This document shows, piece after piece, positions 63,910-64,000 of a stretch of DNA of 64,000 nucleotides (the first letter of the stretch is position 1; every line of letters starts with the position of its first letter). Source of the DNA: JAIROC01 sp031553535. GTDB taxonomy: Bacteria > Bacteroidota > Bacteroidia > Bacteroidales > WCHB1-69. The notes beneath the pieces were generated by a model. The model was given only the letters and a program-made list of their open reading frames with translations, did no database searches and was not told the DNA's origin. The stretch lies in the NCBI GenBank assembly GCA_031553535.1, contig JAVBLM010000024.1, forward strand, positions 61,561-125,560, written 5' to 3'. A program made the translations under genes and the position numbers.

Positions 63910-64000
63910 ATTGAACAGTTGAATAATTTATACCTGTATTTTAATCCCGCAAGGAGAAATTTTATATTGAAATGAATAGTTTCATAATGCGAAACCGTTC

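Overview
The window looks like a low-GC chromosome of a Bacteroidales bacterium (phylum Bacteroidota). Several signs agree: many -7 elements of the TAnnTTTG type, SPII lipoproteins, a type IX secretion (T9SS) C-terminal sorting domain, outer-membrane RND efflux components with a TolC partner, a DUF6261-like protein, and gene orders such as tig-clpP-clpX and panC-panD. The genus cannot be fixed from the sequence alone.

Layout. 1-1683 holds the N-terminal part of a TPR protein that runs off the left edge. 2.7-5.6 kb has a CoA-disulfide-reductase/rhodanese fusion and a lipoprotein, ending in a 25-bp perfect palindromic terminator. 5.7-10.7 kb carries, on the minus strand, indolepyruvate oxidoreductase (iorB, iorA), mreB without mreC/mreD next to it, and purH. 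11-18.3 kb is accessory: a 42-bp-period repeat ORF, lipoproteins, a cold-shock-domain protein, an RRM protein, a broken secreted cupin, a receiver-less OmpR-type regulator paired with a 7TM-AraC regulator, an L,D-transpeptidase-like protein, and a small HTH gene with a long structured leader. 18.4-26.4 kb is an RND efflux operon with a divergent AraC regulator, plus a small beta-barrel protein. 26.6-33.6 kb is housekeeping: a MurD-like ligase, a MerR regulator, clpX, clpP, tig, panD, panC and a thioredoxin-like protein.

33.6-53.6 kb is the most distinctive part, a polymorphic-toxin island read on the minus strand. A T9SS-sorted protein is followed by a 4519-residue SpvB/FG-GAP/Cna-B/RHS protein ending in a variable tip with an HExxH motif. 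Then come a small lipoprotein (candidate immunity protein), a roughly 135-bp direct repeat, an N-terminally truncated second RHS end with a different tip, a second small membrane-anchored protein, and the second copy of the direct repeat. This matches a main toxin plus a silent tip/immunity cassette. A dispersed palindromic repeat family found in several transcribed leaders of the window has also entered the giant gene in frame.

54-64 kb is mostly housekeeping: rpsF-rpsR-rplI, an adenylate kinase made of two tandem kinase domains, obg, rsmI, an M28 peptidase, an MFS sugar transporter, an M49 dipeptidyl-peptidase III, another palindromic repeat cluster, and a DUF6261-like gene.
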